Source: Ruminococcus difficilis
Lineage (GTDB): Bacteria > Bacillota_A > Clostridia > Oscillospirales > Acutalibacteraceae
Reading direction: 5' to 3'
Assembly (NCBI RefSeq): GCF_016680995.1
Contig: NZ_JAEQMG010000067.1
Span: forward strand, 1-14,253
Length of the DNA stretch: 14,253 nt
Position 1 is the stretch's first letter. Every line of letters starts with the position of its first letter. The position numbers and the translations under genes were made by a program. The notes under the pieces are model-generated. The model saw nothing but the letters and a program-made list of their open reading frames with translations. It was not told the DNA's origin and did not search any database. Shown piece by piece: positions 1-8,911 of this stretch.

Positions 1-1
1 C

Positions 2-3000
2 GGCAACTTCGTGCTCAAAACCTCGCCCGAAAGCGACGAGCCCGCCGGTGTTCCCATTGTCGGCAAAGCGAAAGACTACACATGGGAAGCAACCCTCATT
101 GACGAAACGCATCGCGCGCTCATCCGTTACAACGGAAACGACTATATATGTGACATACGCTTTAAAGGAGAATCCACGCTCCTCGATCGGATCTATCCGA
201 AAGAGATCGTACTCGACAGCGCCTCCACCCTCGGCGTTGTTCCGATCCGCACAGAGGCGTACAGCATCGATACTGGCGTGTACGGCGACAGCATCACGCT
301 GGTCAACGCGCGCTCGGTCAATTTCTCCGTAGATTTTGACTCGCGCAATATCAGCGCGGATAAGCCCGTCAACCTCGCGCGCTGGAGCTTTGTCGGAGAA
401 AACGGTATGCTCCGCAGCAGCGCGGATATCCCTGTTGCCAACGGCTCCTCCACGGCATCATACTCCTGTGTCGTGATGGAAAAAGCTAAGCCCGGCGACC
501 ATATGTTTATCGAATTCTACAACAAGGGCTATGACAGCTCCTCTAATGTCCGCTATACCCCTTACGGCAAGTATGAGGTAGGCTACACCTTTGTCAGCGC
601 GAACATCGACAAGGTCATGTCCTATATGCCCGATATCGGCTTCTATGACGATGAGGGCCCTGCCGAAACCGGCTCCGACCTCGCAGCGACCGGCGCCGAT
701 CTCTCCGCGACCGGAGCGCCTCATTACAGCAAGCTGCCCTCCGCGCCGGGCATCGGCCCGATCAGCCCGATGTTCTCTATCTACGGATTCCTGCCGACCT
801 ACAGCGATACCGCGACAGGTCAGAAGGATCAAAAGACCGGCAAGGATCTGTACTGCCTTGAGATCGGCGTACAGGTCAGCATCGCAAGAACCGATACCGC
901 TGAGAAAAAGGGAACATGGGGCGCTGCCAGCGTAGCGAAGCAATGGCAAAAGCTCTCCGACATCATCACCAAGAGTCCCGGCGAGCTCTGCCAGAACCTG
1001 CAGACCAGCACGAAGATCAGCATTACCATCAGCTTTGCGTATCAGCTGGAATACTATACGACCGACGACGGAGCGCGCTGCTATACGGCGAGCGTCTTCC
1101 TGCTCGGCGGAAAGCTCGGCATACGGATCTCGATCCCGTTCACCGTCGTGGCGATCCCGTGCTTCGTCTACTTTGATATCTCCGCCGACAACGTCGGATA
1201 TCTTGTCCATATGCCCAACGACAAAACGGACGGCTACTGGAAGTCCTCTATGCTGCACAACAGCTACTATTATGATACACACGGCGAATTCTCTCAGAAT
1301 TTCAAGATACAGATGGGCGTCGGCATCGGCTTTGACGGTCTGGCGGCGATCGGAGGTCATATCGACTTCGGATTGGTATCCCGGATCAGCGGAACCAATC
1401 ACGGAAAGATGACCTGCTCCGTAGCGGGCGGCGTTTACGCGCAGCTGCTCTTCTTCAAGGTCGATAAAACATGGAAGATCAAGGAGAAGGTGCTGTTGGA
1501 TACCGACGCGAAGCTCGCCTCGGTCGGCGCGAACCTTCTCAATCAGGAGGGCGGCGATCTGCTGGCGGACACCAAGCTCTCCGATCTCACTCTTGCCGAG
1601 GCGTCGGACGTCTATGACGACGACTTCAACAGAGATAAAGAGATCGCGGCCACCGGCTCCGACGGTCAGGCGATCTTCAGTCACGAGACCTATGCCGAGA
1701 AGAACACCGCCCAGATGTCGCCTGTCATCGGTCAGCTCTCACAGGATCGTTATCTGATCGCTTCCGTCATGAACGCGGATAATGAAAAATTCGGTCTCAG
1801 ATACTATATCTATGATACCGCAACCAACGAGATCGAGGAAAAAGGCGATCCCATTGATGAAGTGATCGAAGACAACGATTTATCGCTTGAGGATGAGAGA
1901 GTACAGAGATTGTCGGAATGCAACGATCTCATCGGCGACGTCAGCATCATCGACTGCGACGATAAGCTGCTTCTCGTCTGGGAGAGCTGTACCGTTGAAG
2001 ATTACCAGAGCGCTTCGGTAGACAGCGCGCTGCGTTCCTTCAAGATCGCGGCTGTCGTCTATGATAAAGAGACCGACAAGTTTACCGATTTTGATATCGT
2101 CGACACTAAACCCAACTCCCTGCCCGACCGACTCCGCGGCGTGTACAACCCGTTCGGCGGAACCGTGCATTTATTCTACAACAGCATCGACGTATCCAAT
2201 GTACAGAGCGACACGACTTTGCAGCAGCTCAACAACCTGCCGATCTCGCTCAACACCTGCTCCGTCGACCTTCACGACAGCCGTCCGAGCTTCACTGAGC
2301 CCGACAAGCTGGATATCCACGGCAACACCCTCACGGATTATGATGTTGCCCTTTACGGGGATGAGGTACTGGTGTCCCTGATCAGCGCCGACAAAAACTC
2401 TCTTACGGTCGAAAAATCGCTGACGTCCTCGGATTATAATGAAGAGAACTACGGTACAAAGAACAAGATGTATCTTGACCGCTATTCCGAGGAGCAGGAT
2501 GGATCGCTCGGCATCGAGGATTCCATCATGACAGCCGATGAGGATCTTGTTACAGCGAACCCGGAGTTTGTCAAGCTCCGTTATAAGGGCGATGAAAACA
2601 CCCTGCTCTTCTTCAAGTGTAACGGGCGCTACGGCTATCAGAATATTGAGAATCTGTACAGCCAGTGCGAGCACGAGAACTGGAGCGACACGCTGGTCGG
2701 CGACGCGATGAAGCCCGAATATATCACTGACGACGAGGATCATACCGTCGGCGAGGACTTCAGGGTATACGCCGGAGAAGACGGCTCGCTGTACGCGTTG
2801 TGGACGCAGTCCGAGGGCGCTCAGCAGCAGATCCGCGGACGACAGTTCCAGGTCGACTCGGTCGAAGAGATCGACAAAGCGGCTGTGACCGACAATGAAA
2901 ACAATGTTCAGTTCGGTCCGAACAATACGCCGATGACCCAACAGCTCGACAAGCCGATCCATATTCTGCACGGCTTCTGGGGCAACAAGGCGTATCTGAC

Positions 3001-4438
3001 GACCGGCGGCAACAAGGAAGAAGGAGCCGATACCGGTTACTATAAGGGTAAGTTCGACGCATTCGTTATCAACAAGGACAACATCCTGAGCGTATACAAT
3101 TCCTTCGACTACGATTTCGGCGATAAAGAGGAAGGCACCGGAATGAAGGCGATCAACAACCGCTTCGTCATCTCGGAGTTTGATATCAATTCCGACTATT
3201 ATCTCGGTGTGGATTACGAAGACCCGATCACGGTCAGCGACGATCTGCCTACCCCCGGCGAAACCATCAAAATCAAAGCAAAAGCTGAAAACGGCGGCTT
3301 CTCCAACGGCCGTGACGTCAAGCTGGCGCTTATAAAAGCCGGACAGAGTGAAGAGGTGGGCTCGGTCACATATCCCGTATGGCTTGCCGGAGAAGAGAAG
3401 GAAGCCGAGTTCGAGTACACCGTACCGAAGGACGCCGATCTCGCGAATGAGCCGATCCTGTTCTACTATCAGATCGAAGAAAACGGAGAAAGGAAGTATC
3501 GCTCCGAGTCCGTTTCCCTGACCAGCTCGCCGCGTCTGTCGATCGATCTGGCATACGCCGATCCCGAACAGCTGTTCACCGACGATAACGATACCACCTG
3601 CTACCATGTCACCGCGACCGTTACCAATACCGGTAACGCGCCGTATGAGGGCGGCGATGAGCTCGACTTCATCTTCAACGACATGGCGGCGCAGGCGGAC
3701 GTCATGAATCGCGACGTGCCTGACGTCGACCCGTTCTATATCAATTACGGCGGTATCGAGATCCCCGAGATCGGCGTCGGTTCCGGTGTGGAGCTCAGCT
3801 TTGTCAGCGACGATATCCCCGAAAGCATCTTTGATAAATACGGCACAAATTCGGCGAATCTCAGGCTGGCGATCACGCCCAAGGACGGTATCGGCTGGAC
3901 TGAGGTCAAGGGCGATGAGCCGTACAACTTCCTCGACGAGTTGGGTATCGGACAGTTCGTCAAGCCCGTTCCCAAGGAGGTCGCCGCGGTATCCGCGGAG
4001 GCAGTCACCGTTCCGCTCGGCTCCGAACGCTTTATCATGCCGACTGTCACTCCTGCCTCGGCGGCGTCTGAGGCGAAGTACACCTATTCCACAGAGGACG
4101 ACGACGTCATCACCGTGGATGAAAACGGTCTGGTAAAGGGTATCGCCCCGGGTACCGGTGTGGTCACCGTCAGCTGCGGCAGCGTCAGCACAGATGTTGA
4201 GATCACTGTCACCGCAGGCGCCCTGCTTCTCGGCGACGCCAATCTCAGCGGAGAGGTCGATATCATCGACGCGACGACCATCCAGCGTCATGATGTGCAT
4301 CTTCTCACGCTGCTCGGTACGGCGCTGCAGCTGTCCGACGTCGATGGGGACGGAGAGGTCACGATCATCGACGCGACATGGATCCAGCGCTGGGCGAACA
4401 AGATGACAGCGCCCGAGGGCATCGGCAAACCGATCTGA
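2..4438 (+). CDS. Giant dockerin-bearing multidomain protein, C-terminal part (5' end outside window)
   Basis: The frame is open to the left edge, so the start and any signal peptide are missing; the GTG at 11 is not a credible start. About 1478 residues are visible (numbered from that GTG). Residues 1-230 are beta-rich. A low-complexity TGSDLAATGADLSATGA stretch follows near 222-237. Residues ~325-490 show alternating strand patterns. Residues ~555-1060 repeat 'hydrophobic-W/F' blades (LLLVWESC, TVHLFYNS, SLYALWTQ, TLLFFKC) that suggest a beta-propeller. Two CARDB-like domains (~1075-1300) and a Big_2-like Ig domain (~1322-1402, ending in ENGLVKGIAPGTGVVTV) come next. Residues ~1405-1466 are a type I dockerin with two calcium loops (DANLSGEVDIID and DVDGDGEVTIID), each followed by an IQR motif. 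The dockerin implies binding to a cohesin on a scaffoldin or cell surface. No catalytic domain was recognised; polysaccharide binding or attachment is inference. A hairpin at 4488-4519 follows. Confidence 0.85.
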   Translation, partial: GNFVLKTSPESDEPAGVPIVGKAKDYTWEATLIDETHRALIRYNGNDYICDIRFKGESTLLDRIYPKEIVLDSASTLGVVPIRTEAYSIDTGVYGDSITLVNARSVNFSVDFDSRNISADKPVNLARWSFVGENGMLRSSADIPVANGSSTASYSCVVMEKAKPGDHMFIEFYNKGYDSSSNVRYTPYGKYEVGYTFVSANIDKVMSYMPDIGFYDDEGPAETGSDLAATGADLSATGAPHYSKLPSAPGIGPISPMFSIYGFLPTYSDTATGQKDQKTGKDLYCLEIGVQVSIARTDTAEKKGTWGAASVAKQWQKLSDIITKSPGELCQNLQTSTKISITISFAYQLEYYTTDDGARCYTASVFLLGGKLGIRISIPFTVVAIPCFVYFDISADNVGYLVHMPNDKTDGYWKSSMLHNSYYYDTHGEFSQNFKIQMGVGIGFDGLAAIGGHIDFGLVSRISGTNHGKMTCSVAGGVYAQLLFFKVDKTWKIKEKVLLDTDAKLASVGANLLNQEGGDLLADTKLSDLTLAEASDVYDDDFNRDKEIAATGSDGQAIFSHETYAEKNTAQMSPVIGQLSQDRYLIASVMNADNEKFGLRYYIYDTATNEIEEKGDPIDEVIEDNDLSLEDERVQRLSECNDLIGDVSIIDCDDKLLLVWESCTVEDYQSASVDSALRSFKIAAVVYDKETDKFTDFDIVDTKPNSLPDRLRGVYNPFGGTVHLFYNSIDVSNVQSDTTLQQLNNLPISLNTCSVDLHDSRPSFTEPDKLDIHGNTLTDYDVALYGDEVLVSLISADKNSLTVEKSLTSSDYNEENYGTKNKMYLDRYSEEQDGSLGIEDSIMTADEDLVTANPEFVKLRYKGDENTLLFFKCNGRYGYQNIENLYSQCEHENWSDTLVGDAMKPEYITDDEDHTVGEDFRVYAGEDGSLYALWTQSEGAQQQIRGRQFQVDSVEEIDKAAVTDNENNVQFGPNNTPMTQQLDKPIHILHGFWGNKAYLTTGGNKEEGADTGYYKGKFDAFVINKDNILSVYNSFDYDFGDKEEGTGMKAINNRFVISEFDINSDYYLGVDYEDPITVSDDLPTPGETIKIKAKAENGGFSNGRDVKLALIKAGQSEEVGSVTYPVWLAGEEKEAEFEYTVPKDADLANEPILFYYQIEENGERKYRSESVSLTSSPRLSIDLAYADPEQLFTDDNDTTCYHVTATVTNTGNAPYEGGDELDFIFNDMAAQADVMNRDVPDVDPFYINYGGIEIPEIGVGSGVELSFVSDDIPESIFDKYGTNSANLRLAITPKDGIGWTEVKGDEPYNFLDELGIGQFVKPVPKEVAAVSAEAVTVPLGSERFIMPTVTPASAASEAKYTYSTEDDDVITVDENGLVKGIAPGTGVVTVSCGSVSTDVEITVTAGALLLGDANLSGEVDIIDATTIQRHDVHLLTLLGTALQLSDVDGDGEVTIIDATWIQRWANKMTAPEGIGKPI

Positions 4439-4487
4439 TCCCGGCGCCCGCGAAGGCTCTGAACCACATCAAATAAGCCATTAATGA

Positions 4488-4519
4488 AGACGGTAGGTAT
4501 CTTACGATACTTACCGTCT
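4488..4519 (+). terminator. Hairpin terminator downstream of the dockerin gene
   Basis: Arms 4488-4501 and 4506-4519 pair over 14 bp with one G-T wobble around a TTAC loop, 50 bp after the dockerin gene stop. The following T tract is weak (ATTTGT), so termination may be inefficient or Rho-assisted. Confidence 0.5.
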
Positions 4520-4530
4520 ATTTGTCGACC

Positions 4531-4568
4531 AAAAAAAGATGCCGCCAAACTGTCCGTTTTGCGGCATC
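4531..4568 (-). terminator. Intrinsic terminator of the rex-hydA2 operon
   Basis: Read on the minus strand, arms 4556-4568 and 4538-4550 (GATGCCGC core) pair over 13 bp with one mismatch around a 5-nt loop. Seven T residues follow (4537-4531). It lies 29 bp after the hydA2 stop and is a textbook Rho-independent terminator for the minus-strand gene cluster. Confidence 0.88.
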
Positions 4569-4596
4569 CCTTTTCATATACAGCGTTAGTTGTAAA

Positions 4597-6030
4597 CTAA
4601 CTCAAAATCGAAATAGCGTCGAGGATGGATTTTTCCATCGCTTCCTGTCCGTATTTATCGACCTGCATTTTGTCCTTTGCGCCGTGGGTCAGACAGCCCG
4701 CGCCGCCGATACAGCCGCCGACGCACGCCATTCCCTCGATGAAGTTCGCTTTCAGCACATTTTTGCTCTTCAACGTCAGCGCTTTTTTACATTCCTCAAT
4801 GCCGTCGCAGGAGATCGCGTTCAGCTCAAAATCATCCAGACCCTGCTCCTTCAAGCCCTCGGCAACCGCGTCGGCCAATCCGCCGCAGCGGGCAAATATC
4901 CTGCCGAAGTACGAGGCGTTGTCGAGCACGCCCTCTTCGAGCGTGGTGAGGTCGATATCTCGGCTGTCAAACAGCGCCTGTAATTCCTCAAACGTCAGCA
5001 CGGAATCGACATAGGGCTTGACGGTATCGAGCTGTGCCTCCATCTTTTTCGCCGTGCACGGTCCGATGAAAACGATCTTCGCGTTCGGCGTGGTATCCTT
5101 GATGTACTTGGCGATCGTCGCCATCGGCGAAAGATTGTGAGAGACATTCGGCTTGAGCTCCGGGAAGGATTTGTTGATGTATTCAACAAAGGCAGGACAG
5201 CAGGAGCTGGTCAAGAAGCCCGTTTCCGCAAGCTCCTTTGATTCCGCCTGCGCGACCATATCTGCGCCGAGAGCGGCTTCTACGACCGTATGGAAGCCCA
5301 GCTTTTTCAGTCCGGTGATCACCTGACCGAGCTTTGCGTAAGTAAACTGGCTGGAGATCGACGGCGCGACAACGGCATAGATCTTATAGTTCTTTCCCTG
5401 CTCGCATTTCTTCAGCAGATCGATGACGTTCAGAATAAACGACTTGTCGCTGATAGCGCCGAACGGACACTGATAAACACACGCGCCGCATGAGATGCAC
5501 TTTGAATCGTCGATCTGCGCCGCGTTCTCGTCATTGATGTTGATCGCCTTGATCTTGCAGGCGATCTGGCAGGGACGCTTGCGGTTGGCGATCGCGGAAT
5601 ACGGGCATACCTTGGCGCATTGACCGCATTCCACACATTTGCTTTTATCGATATGCGCCACATGATTGTGGTCAAAGGAGATCGCGCCGCGGGGGCAAAC
5701 ATCCTCACAGCGATGTGCCAGACAGCCTCGGCAGGAATCCGTGACCTCATAACCGGCGGCAGGACATTCGTCGCAGGCGATGTCGATCACCTCGATGACG
5801 TTTTGACGATCGGAGTTGCCGCCCATGGCGATCTTGACGCGTTCGGCGAGGATCGCCCTCTCCTTATAGACGCAGCAGCGCATGGTCGGCGTTTTGCCGG
5901 GAACGATGATCTTCGGGATATCCAGTACATTCTCCAACAGCGTGTCATTCCATGCCTGACGCGCCACCTCGCGCAGTACCTTGTATTTCAGATACTGCAC
6001 CTTGGTATCAAATTTTCTTAATTTATTCAT
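4597..6030 (-). CDS. hydA2: Monomeric ferredoxin-type [FeFe]-hydrogenase (group B-like, HydA2)
   Basis: 477 aa, cytoplasmic; expected to reduce protons with electrons from reduced ferredoxin (or the reverse). The N-terminal part carries extra cysteines (86, 89) and three cysteine clusters: C100/C103/C108/C112, C132/C135/C138/C142 and C178/C181/C184/C188. H-cluster motifs follow: L1 TSSCCPAF (C277, C278), L2 IGPCTAKKME (C325) and L3 EGMACVGGCIGGAG (C436, C440). All four H-cluster cysteine ligands and the proton-relay cysteine position are kept, so it should be catalytically active. The F after CCPA, the G before PC in L2 and the short length point to the group B lineage rather than CpI-type group A. 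There is no NADH-binding subunit nearby, so an electron-bifurcating HydABC complex is unlikely. The ATG at 6030 has AGGTGA 7 nt upstream, and that site overlaps the TAG stop of the phosphatase gene, so translation is probably coupled. Last gene of the operon. Confidence 0.9.
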   Translation of the reverse strand: MNKLRKFDTKVQYLKYKVLREVARQAWNDTLLENVLDIPKIIVPGKTPTMRCCVYKERAILAERVKIAMGGNSDRQNVIEVIDIACDECPAAGYEVTDSCRGCLAHRCEDVCPRGAISFDHNHVAHIDKSKCVECGQCAKVCPYSAIANRKRPCQIACKIKAININDENAAQIDDSKCISCGACVYQCPFGAISDKSFILNVIDLLKKCEQGKNYKIYAVVAPSISSQFTYAKLGQVITGLKKLGFHTVVEAALGADMVAQAESKELAETGFLTSSCCPAFVEYINKSFPELKPNVSHNLSPMATIAKYIKDTTPNAKIVFIGPCTAKKMEAQLDTVKPYVDSVLTFEELQALFDSRDIDLTTLEEGVLDNASYFGRIFARCGGLADAVAEGLKEQGLDDFELNAISCDGIEECKKALTLKSKNVLKANFIEGMACVGGCIGGAGCLTHGAKDKMQVDKYGQEAMEKSILDAISILS

Positions 6031-6040
6031 AAGCGTTCAC

Positions 6041-7213
6041 CTAAAAATAACTGACCTTGATGCGCTTGCCCATCAGCTTGAGCGCCTTTGAAAGCTCCTG
6101 CACCAAATTCATTTTAATGTTGAAATTGATCGGCAGATCGGGATTCTGATGCGCCGGGTTGACTGCCTTGCCGACATAAAAATTGATATCTGTCGCTTCT
6201 TCAAACAGCAGACGGCTGATCAGCGAAGCGCCGTCATTACCATAGCCCCATTCCTCATAGGAATCGTTGTTTTGGATATAGTCGTTGGCGTATTCCACCA
6301 CCTTGTTGACGGTGATCACGCCCTCGGTCACCAGATCGACGCCCTCAAGCTCCGCGATCGGCGGCACATCGCTGCGCTCAAAGCTGAGCTTCGGTCGAAG
6401 CGGCTTTCGCAGCCACTTCGCGGCAATCGAGGAGGTCGTGCCTCCGCAGATGATATGCTTGCCCTCCTTGGAGAAGAAAAGGCTCATCATCCGATCACAG
6501 TCGTCCCTGTCGGAGGGAGGGCCGAAGAGGATATTCATCGGCACGCGCTTGCGGATCTTGATCACGCAGGCGGTAGCGTCATCGCCCGGCTTCCCGCCGT
6601 AGAGGCGATTGACCTCGTCGATCAGCATGGTGGAAAGCACCTTGGCGGTGAAGCCGCCCTGCGACATCCCCAGCATATAGTCGGCGATATCCTCCCGTTT
6701 CCAGCCGAAGTTATAGGCGATGCCGATCCCCGCGTGAGGACAGCCGTCGCTCATGGCAATGATGATGTCGTTCTCCATCAAGCGGATCACGGACTTGTAG
6801 ATCTTTTTTTCGCCGATATTCAGCTCGGTTTTGTCGTAATCGAAAAGAGCGCCGTCACGGATATAAATAATATGAGGATTATCATATTGGATCAGCTCGA
6901 CGGTGCGGGAGTTGATGATGTGCATAATGGTGAAGGTGGAGTACGCAACGCCGCGTACCGAGCAGACAGGGAGCGTTGCGGCAATGGTAGACACACATTC
7001 CTCCAGCGGCAAACCCTCCGCCATCATGGTCGAGATGATCTTGGAGGTCAGCGTGGAAAGGATACTCGCCTTGACGCCGCTGCCCATACCGTCCGCCAGC
7101 ACGATCACGGTGGAATCAGCGCCCTGTTCGACGATATCGATATGGTCGCCGCAAAGCTGTTCGCCTTCATGGTTAATGCTTTTGTAGCCGATCTCAGCAC
7201 ATAAATCATTCAT
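6041..7213 (-). CDS. SpoIIE/PP2C-family serine/threonine phosphatase with extra C-terminal domain
   Basis: 390 aa. Residues ~1-222 are a SpoIIE-type PP2C domain: LADGMGSG at 39-46 (D41 metal ligand), MSDGCPHAG near 154-162 (D156) and PGDDATA at 209-215 (D211, D212). This fold removes phosphate from serine or threonine using Mn2+ or Mg2+. Residues ~226-390 form a second domain not recognised, with ICGGTTSS near 255-262 and a conserved-looking YGNDGASL at 324-331. The ATG at 7213 lies inside the end of hydS (8-bp overlap, ATGAATGA), with AAGGAG about 10 nt upstream, so it is co-translated with hydS. In R. albus 7 a phosphatase gene belongs to the same hydS/hydA2 transcription unit. It probably opposes the kinase at 9559-10308; the phosphoprotein target is not identifiable, and no anti-sigma or STAS gene is in view. 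Confidence 0.85.
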   Translation of the reverse strand: MNDLCAEIGYKSINHEGEQLCGDHIDIVEQGADSTVIVLADGMGSGVKASILSTLTSKIISTMMAEGLPLEECVSTIAATLPVCSVRGVAYSTFTIMHIINSRTVELIQYDNPHIIYIRDGALFDYDKTELNIGEKKIYKSVIRLMENDIIIAMSDGCPHAGIGIAYNFGWKREDIADYMLGMSQGGFTAKVLSTMLIDEVNRLYGGKPGDDATACVIKIRKRVPMNILFGPPSDRDDCDRMMSLFFSKEGKHIICGGTTSSIAAKWLRKPLRPKLSFERSDVPPIAELEGVDLVTEGVITVNKVVEYANDYIQNNDSYEEWGYGNDGASLISRLLFEEATDINFYVGKAVNPAHQNPDLPINFNIKMNLVQELSKALKLMGKRIKVSYF

Positions 7214-8882
7214 CCTTGATCGACTCCTTCAGCTTAGACAGCGCGATTTTTGTTTCGGCGGCGGTTTCGCCCAGCAGTGAAGCGATCTCCTGTACGATAC
7301 GCATTTGCTTATCCACCACCTTGTCGGCGACCTCCACCGTCTGACGGCTGATGTCCTCTTTGCGCTGACGCGCGGTTTCCTCTTCGGTGACGTCGGTCAT
7401 GATGCAGATCAGCATATTGCTTTCTCTGTCGGGAACGACCGTCATTTCCACATAGCGGTCATATTCGGCTAAGAAGGTGCGTTCGTTGTAAATGCCGCGA
7501 TGGGTGGACTGCACGTTCAGGAACGGCAGCGGGTCAAGGATGCGCACCACCTGAGAGCCCATGACGTCCGACGCGGCGCGCAGGTTCAGCATTTTCTGCG
7601 CCGCGGAGTTGATCTGCTGTACCTCCAGCAGGTCGTTGACGACGATCAGACCGTTGGGCGTGTTTTTGACGATCGTATCCGAAAAGCTCTCCGCCTTGTC
7701 CTTCAAGAACGGCAGACACATGGAGATCTCCGCCTTGCCCTGATAGATGGCGACCGCCTTTTCACGGCAGGTATCGTAGCCGCAGGAACCGCAGTTCAGC
7801 TCCTGAGAGGGCTTGAATTTACCCATTTGCCGCAGGATCTGGTTGATCTCATAATCGGAGGGCTTTGCCGAGCGCGGCGCGATGAACTCGAACACCTTCT
7901 TCATCTCGACCGCCTCGGGCTGATCGACCTCAAAATCGTGCTTGCCGGCATATTTGGCGACCGCCGTATAGTCACTGACCGGGTTCAGCCGCTGCTTTTC
8001 CATCACGGGACCGCCGACGCAGCTTCCGGCGCAGGCGCTCATTTCAATAAAAGCTTTGTGAACATTACCTGCCTCGATGTCCTTCAGGGCGGCGATGCAG
8101 TTTTCTACGCCGTCGATCGCAAAGTAGGTATAATCCTGCGCCTTTTGCGACATCGTTTTCAGAATACCGCCGGTCGTCGGAAAAAACCGCGCAAGGCTGT
8201 TTTCCGTGCGGTCGGTTTTCTGCTCGAGGGTGATGTTTTCCTCTTTCAGCCACGCGGACAGCTCCTCGAAGGTCAGCGTGGCGTCAACAATGCCCTCATA
8301 ATGCTCCGCCTCGTCCTTCTTGGCGACGCAGGGGCCGATAAAGACGGTTTTGGCGTTGGGGATCCGCGACTTGATGTCCTTGCAGTGCGCCTGCATCGGC
8401 GACAAAACGTCGGCGAGATACGGCAGACAGCTCGGAAAATATTTTTGGATCAGCAAATTCACGGAATGACAGCAGGAGGAGATCACGATATCCCTGTCCT
8501 CTTCCTGCAGGATCCGGTCGTATTCACGCTTGACGATCGTCGCGCCGACAGCGGTTTCCTCAACATCGTAAAAGCCGAGCTCCTTCAGCGCGGCGCGCAT
8601 GGCTTCGATGCCCACGCCGGTGTAGTTGGCGACAAAGGACGGCGCGAGGCTGACGACCACGGGAGCGCCGCTTTGCAGCAGAACGCGAACCTTTTCGGTC
8701 TCATCAACGATTTGCTTGGCGTTTTGCGGACACACCACAAAGCAGTGACCGCAGAGAATACATTCGTTGCCGATGATATGCGCCTGATTTCCGGAAAAGC
8801 GGATGGACTTTACCGGACAGTGGCGAATACATTTATAGCAGTTTTTGCAATTTGATTTTTTTAATGTCAAACAGTTCGACAT
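7206..8882 (-). CDS. hydS: Sensory [FeFe]-hydrogenase with PAS domain (HydS, group C-like)
   Basis: 558 aa from the ATG at 8882. A GTG at 8900 would give 564 aa but has no ribosome binding site, while AGTGAGCGG precedes the ATG. Domain order: two [4Fe-4S] motifs (C12/15/18/22 and C41/44/47/51); an H-cluster domain with L1 SSCCHS (~135-140), L2 IGPCVAKKDE (C185) and L3 EMSACAGSCVGG (C284, C288); a four-cysteine cluster motif (C364, C367, C372, C389); a PAS domain (~400-505, start PNGLIVVNDLLEV); and a helical tail (~506-558). The usual TSCCP proline is replaced by His, as in sensory hydrogenases with altered turnover. There is no histidine-kinase or methyl-acceptor domain, so the PAS output must act on a partner. 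The stop overlaps the phosphatase start, making that protein the obvious partner. It probably reports H2 or ferredoxin redox state; this is inferred from family and context. Confidence 0.88.
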   Translation of the reverse strand: MSNCLTLKKSNCKNCYKCIRHCPVKSIRFSGNQAHIIGNECILCGHCFVVCPQNAKQIVDETEKVRVLLQSGAPVVVSLAPSFVANYTGVGIEAMRAALKELGFYDVEETAVGATIVKREYDRILQEEDRDIVISSCCHSVNLLIQKYFPSCLPYLADVLSPMQAHCKDIKSRIPNAKTVFIGPCVAKKDEAEHYEGIVDATLTFEELSAWLKEENITLEQKTDRTENSLARFFPTTGGILKTMSQKAQDYTYFAIDGVENCIAALKDIEAGNVHKAFIEMSACAGSCVGGPVMEKQRLNPVSDYTAVAKYAGKHDFEVDQPEAVEMKKVFEFIAPRSAKPSDYEINQILRQMGKFKPSQELNCGSCGYDTCREKAVAIYQGKAEISMCLPFLKDKAESFSDTIVKNTPNGLIVVNDLLEVQQINSAAQKMLNLRAASDVMGSQVVRILDPLPFLNVQSTHRGIYNERTFLAEYDRYVEMTVVPDRESNMLICIMTDVTEEETARQRKEDISRQTVEVADKVVDKQMRIVQEIASLLGETAAETKIALSKLKESIKDE

Positions 8883-8911
8883 CTGTCCGCTCACTTTCAC
8901 TAAAGTTTTTG

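Noticed and set aside
458..1684. 408-codon minus-strand frame
   Set aside because: Shadow of the dockerin gene; composition-driven and without domain signals.
2171..4300. 709-codon open frame on the minus strand inside the dockerin gene
   Set aside because: It is antisense to a frame with clear dockerin and Ig motifs. Its translation has no recognisable domain and is rich in D/V/R/I, as expected from GC-biased third positions read backwards.
7500..8855. 451-codon plus-strand frame
   Set aside because: Antisense to HydS, whose cysteine motifs are unmistakable.
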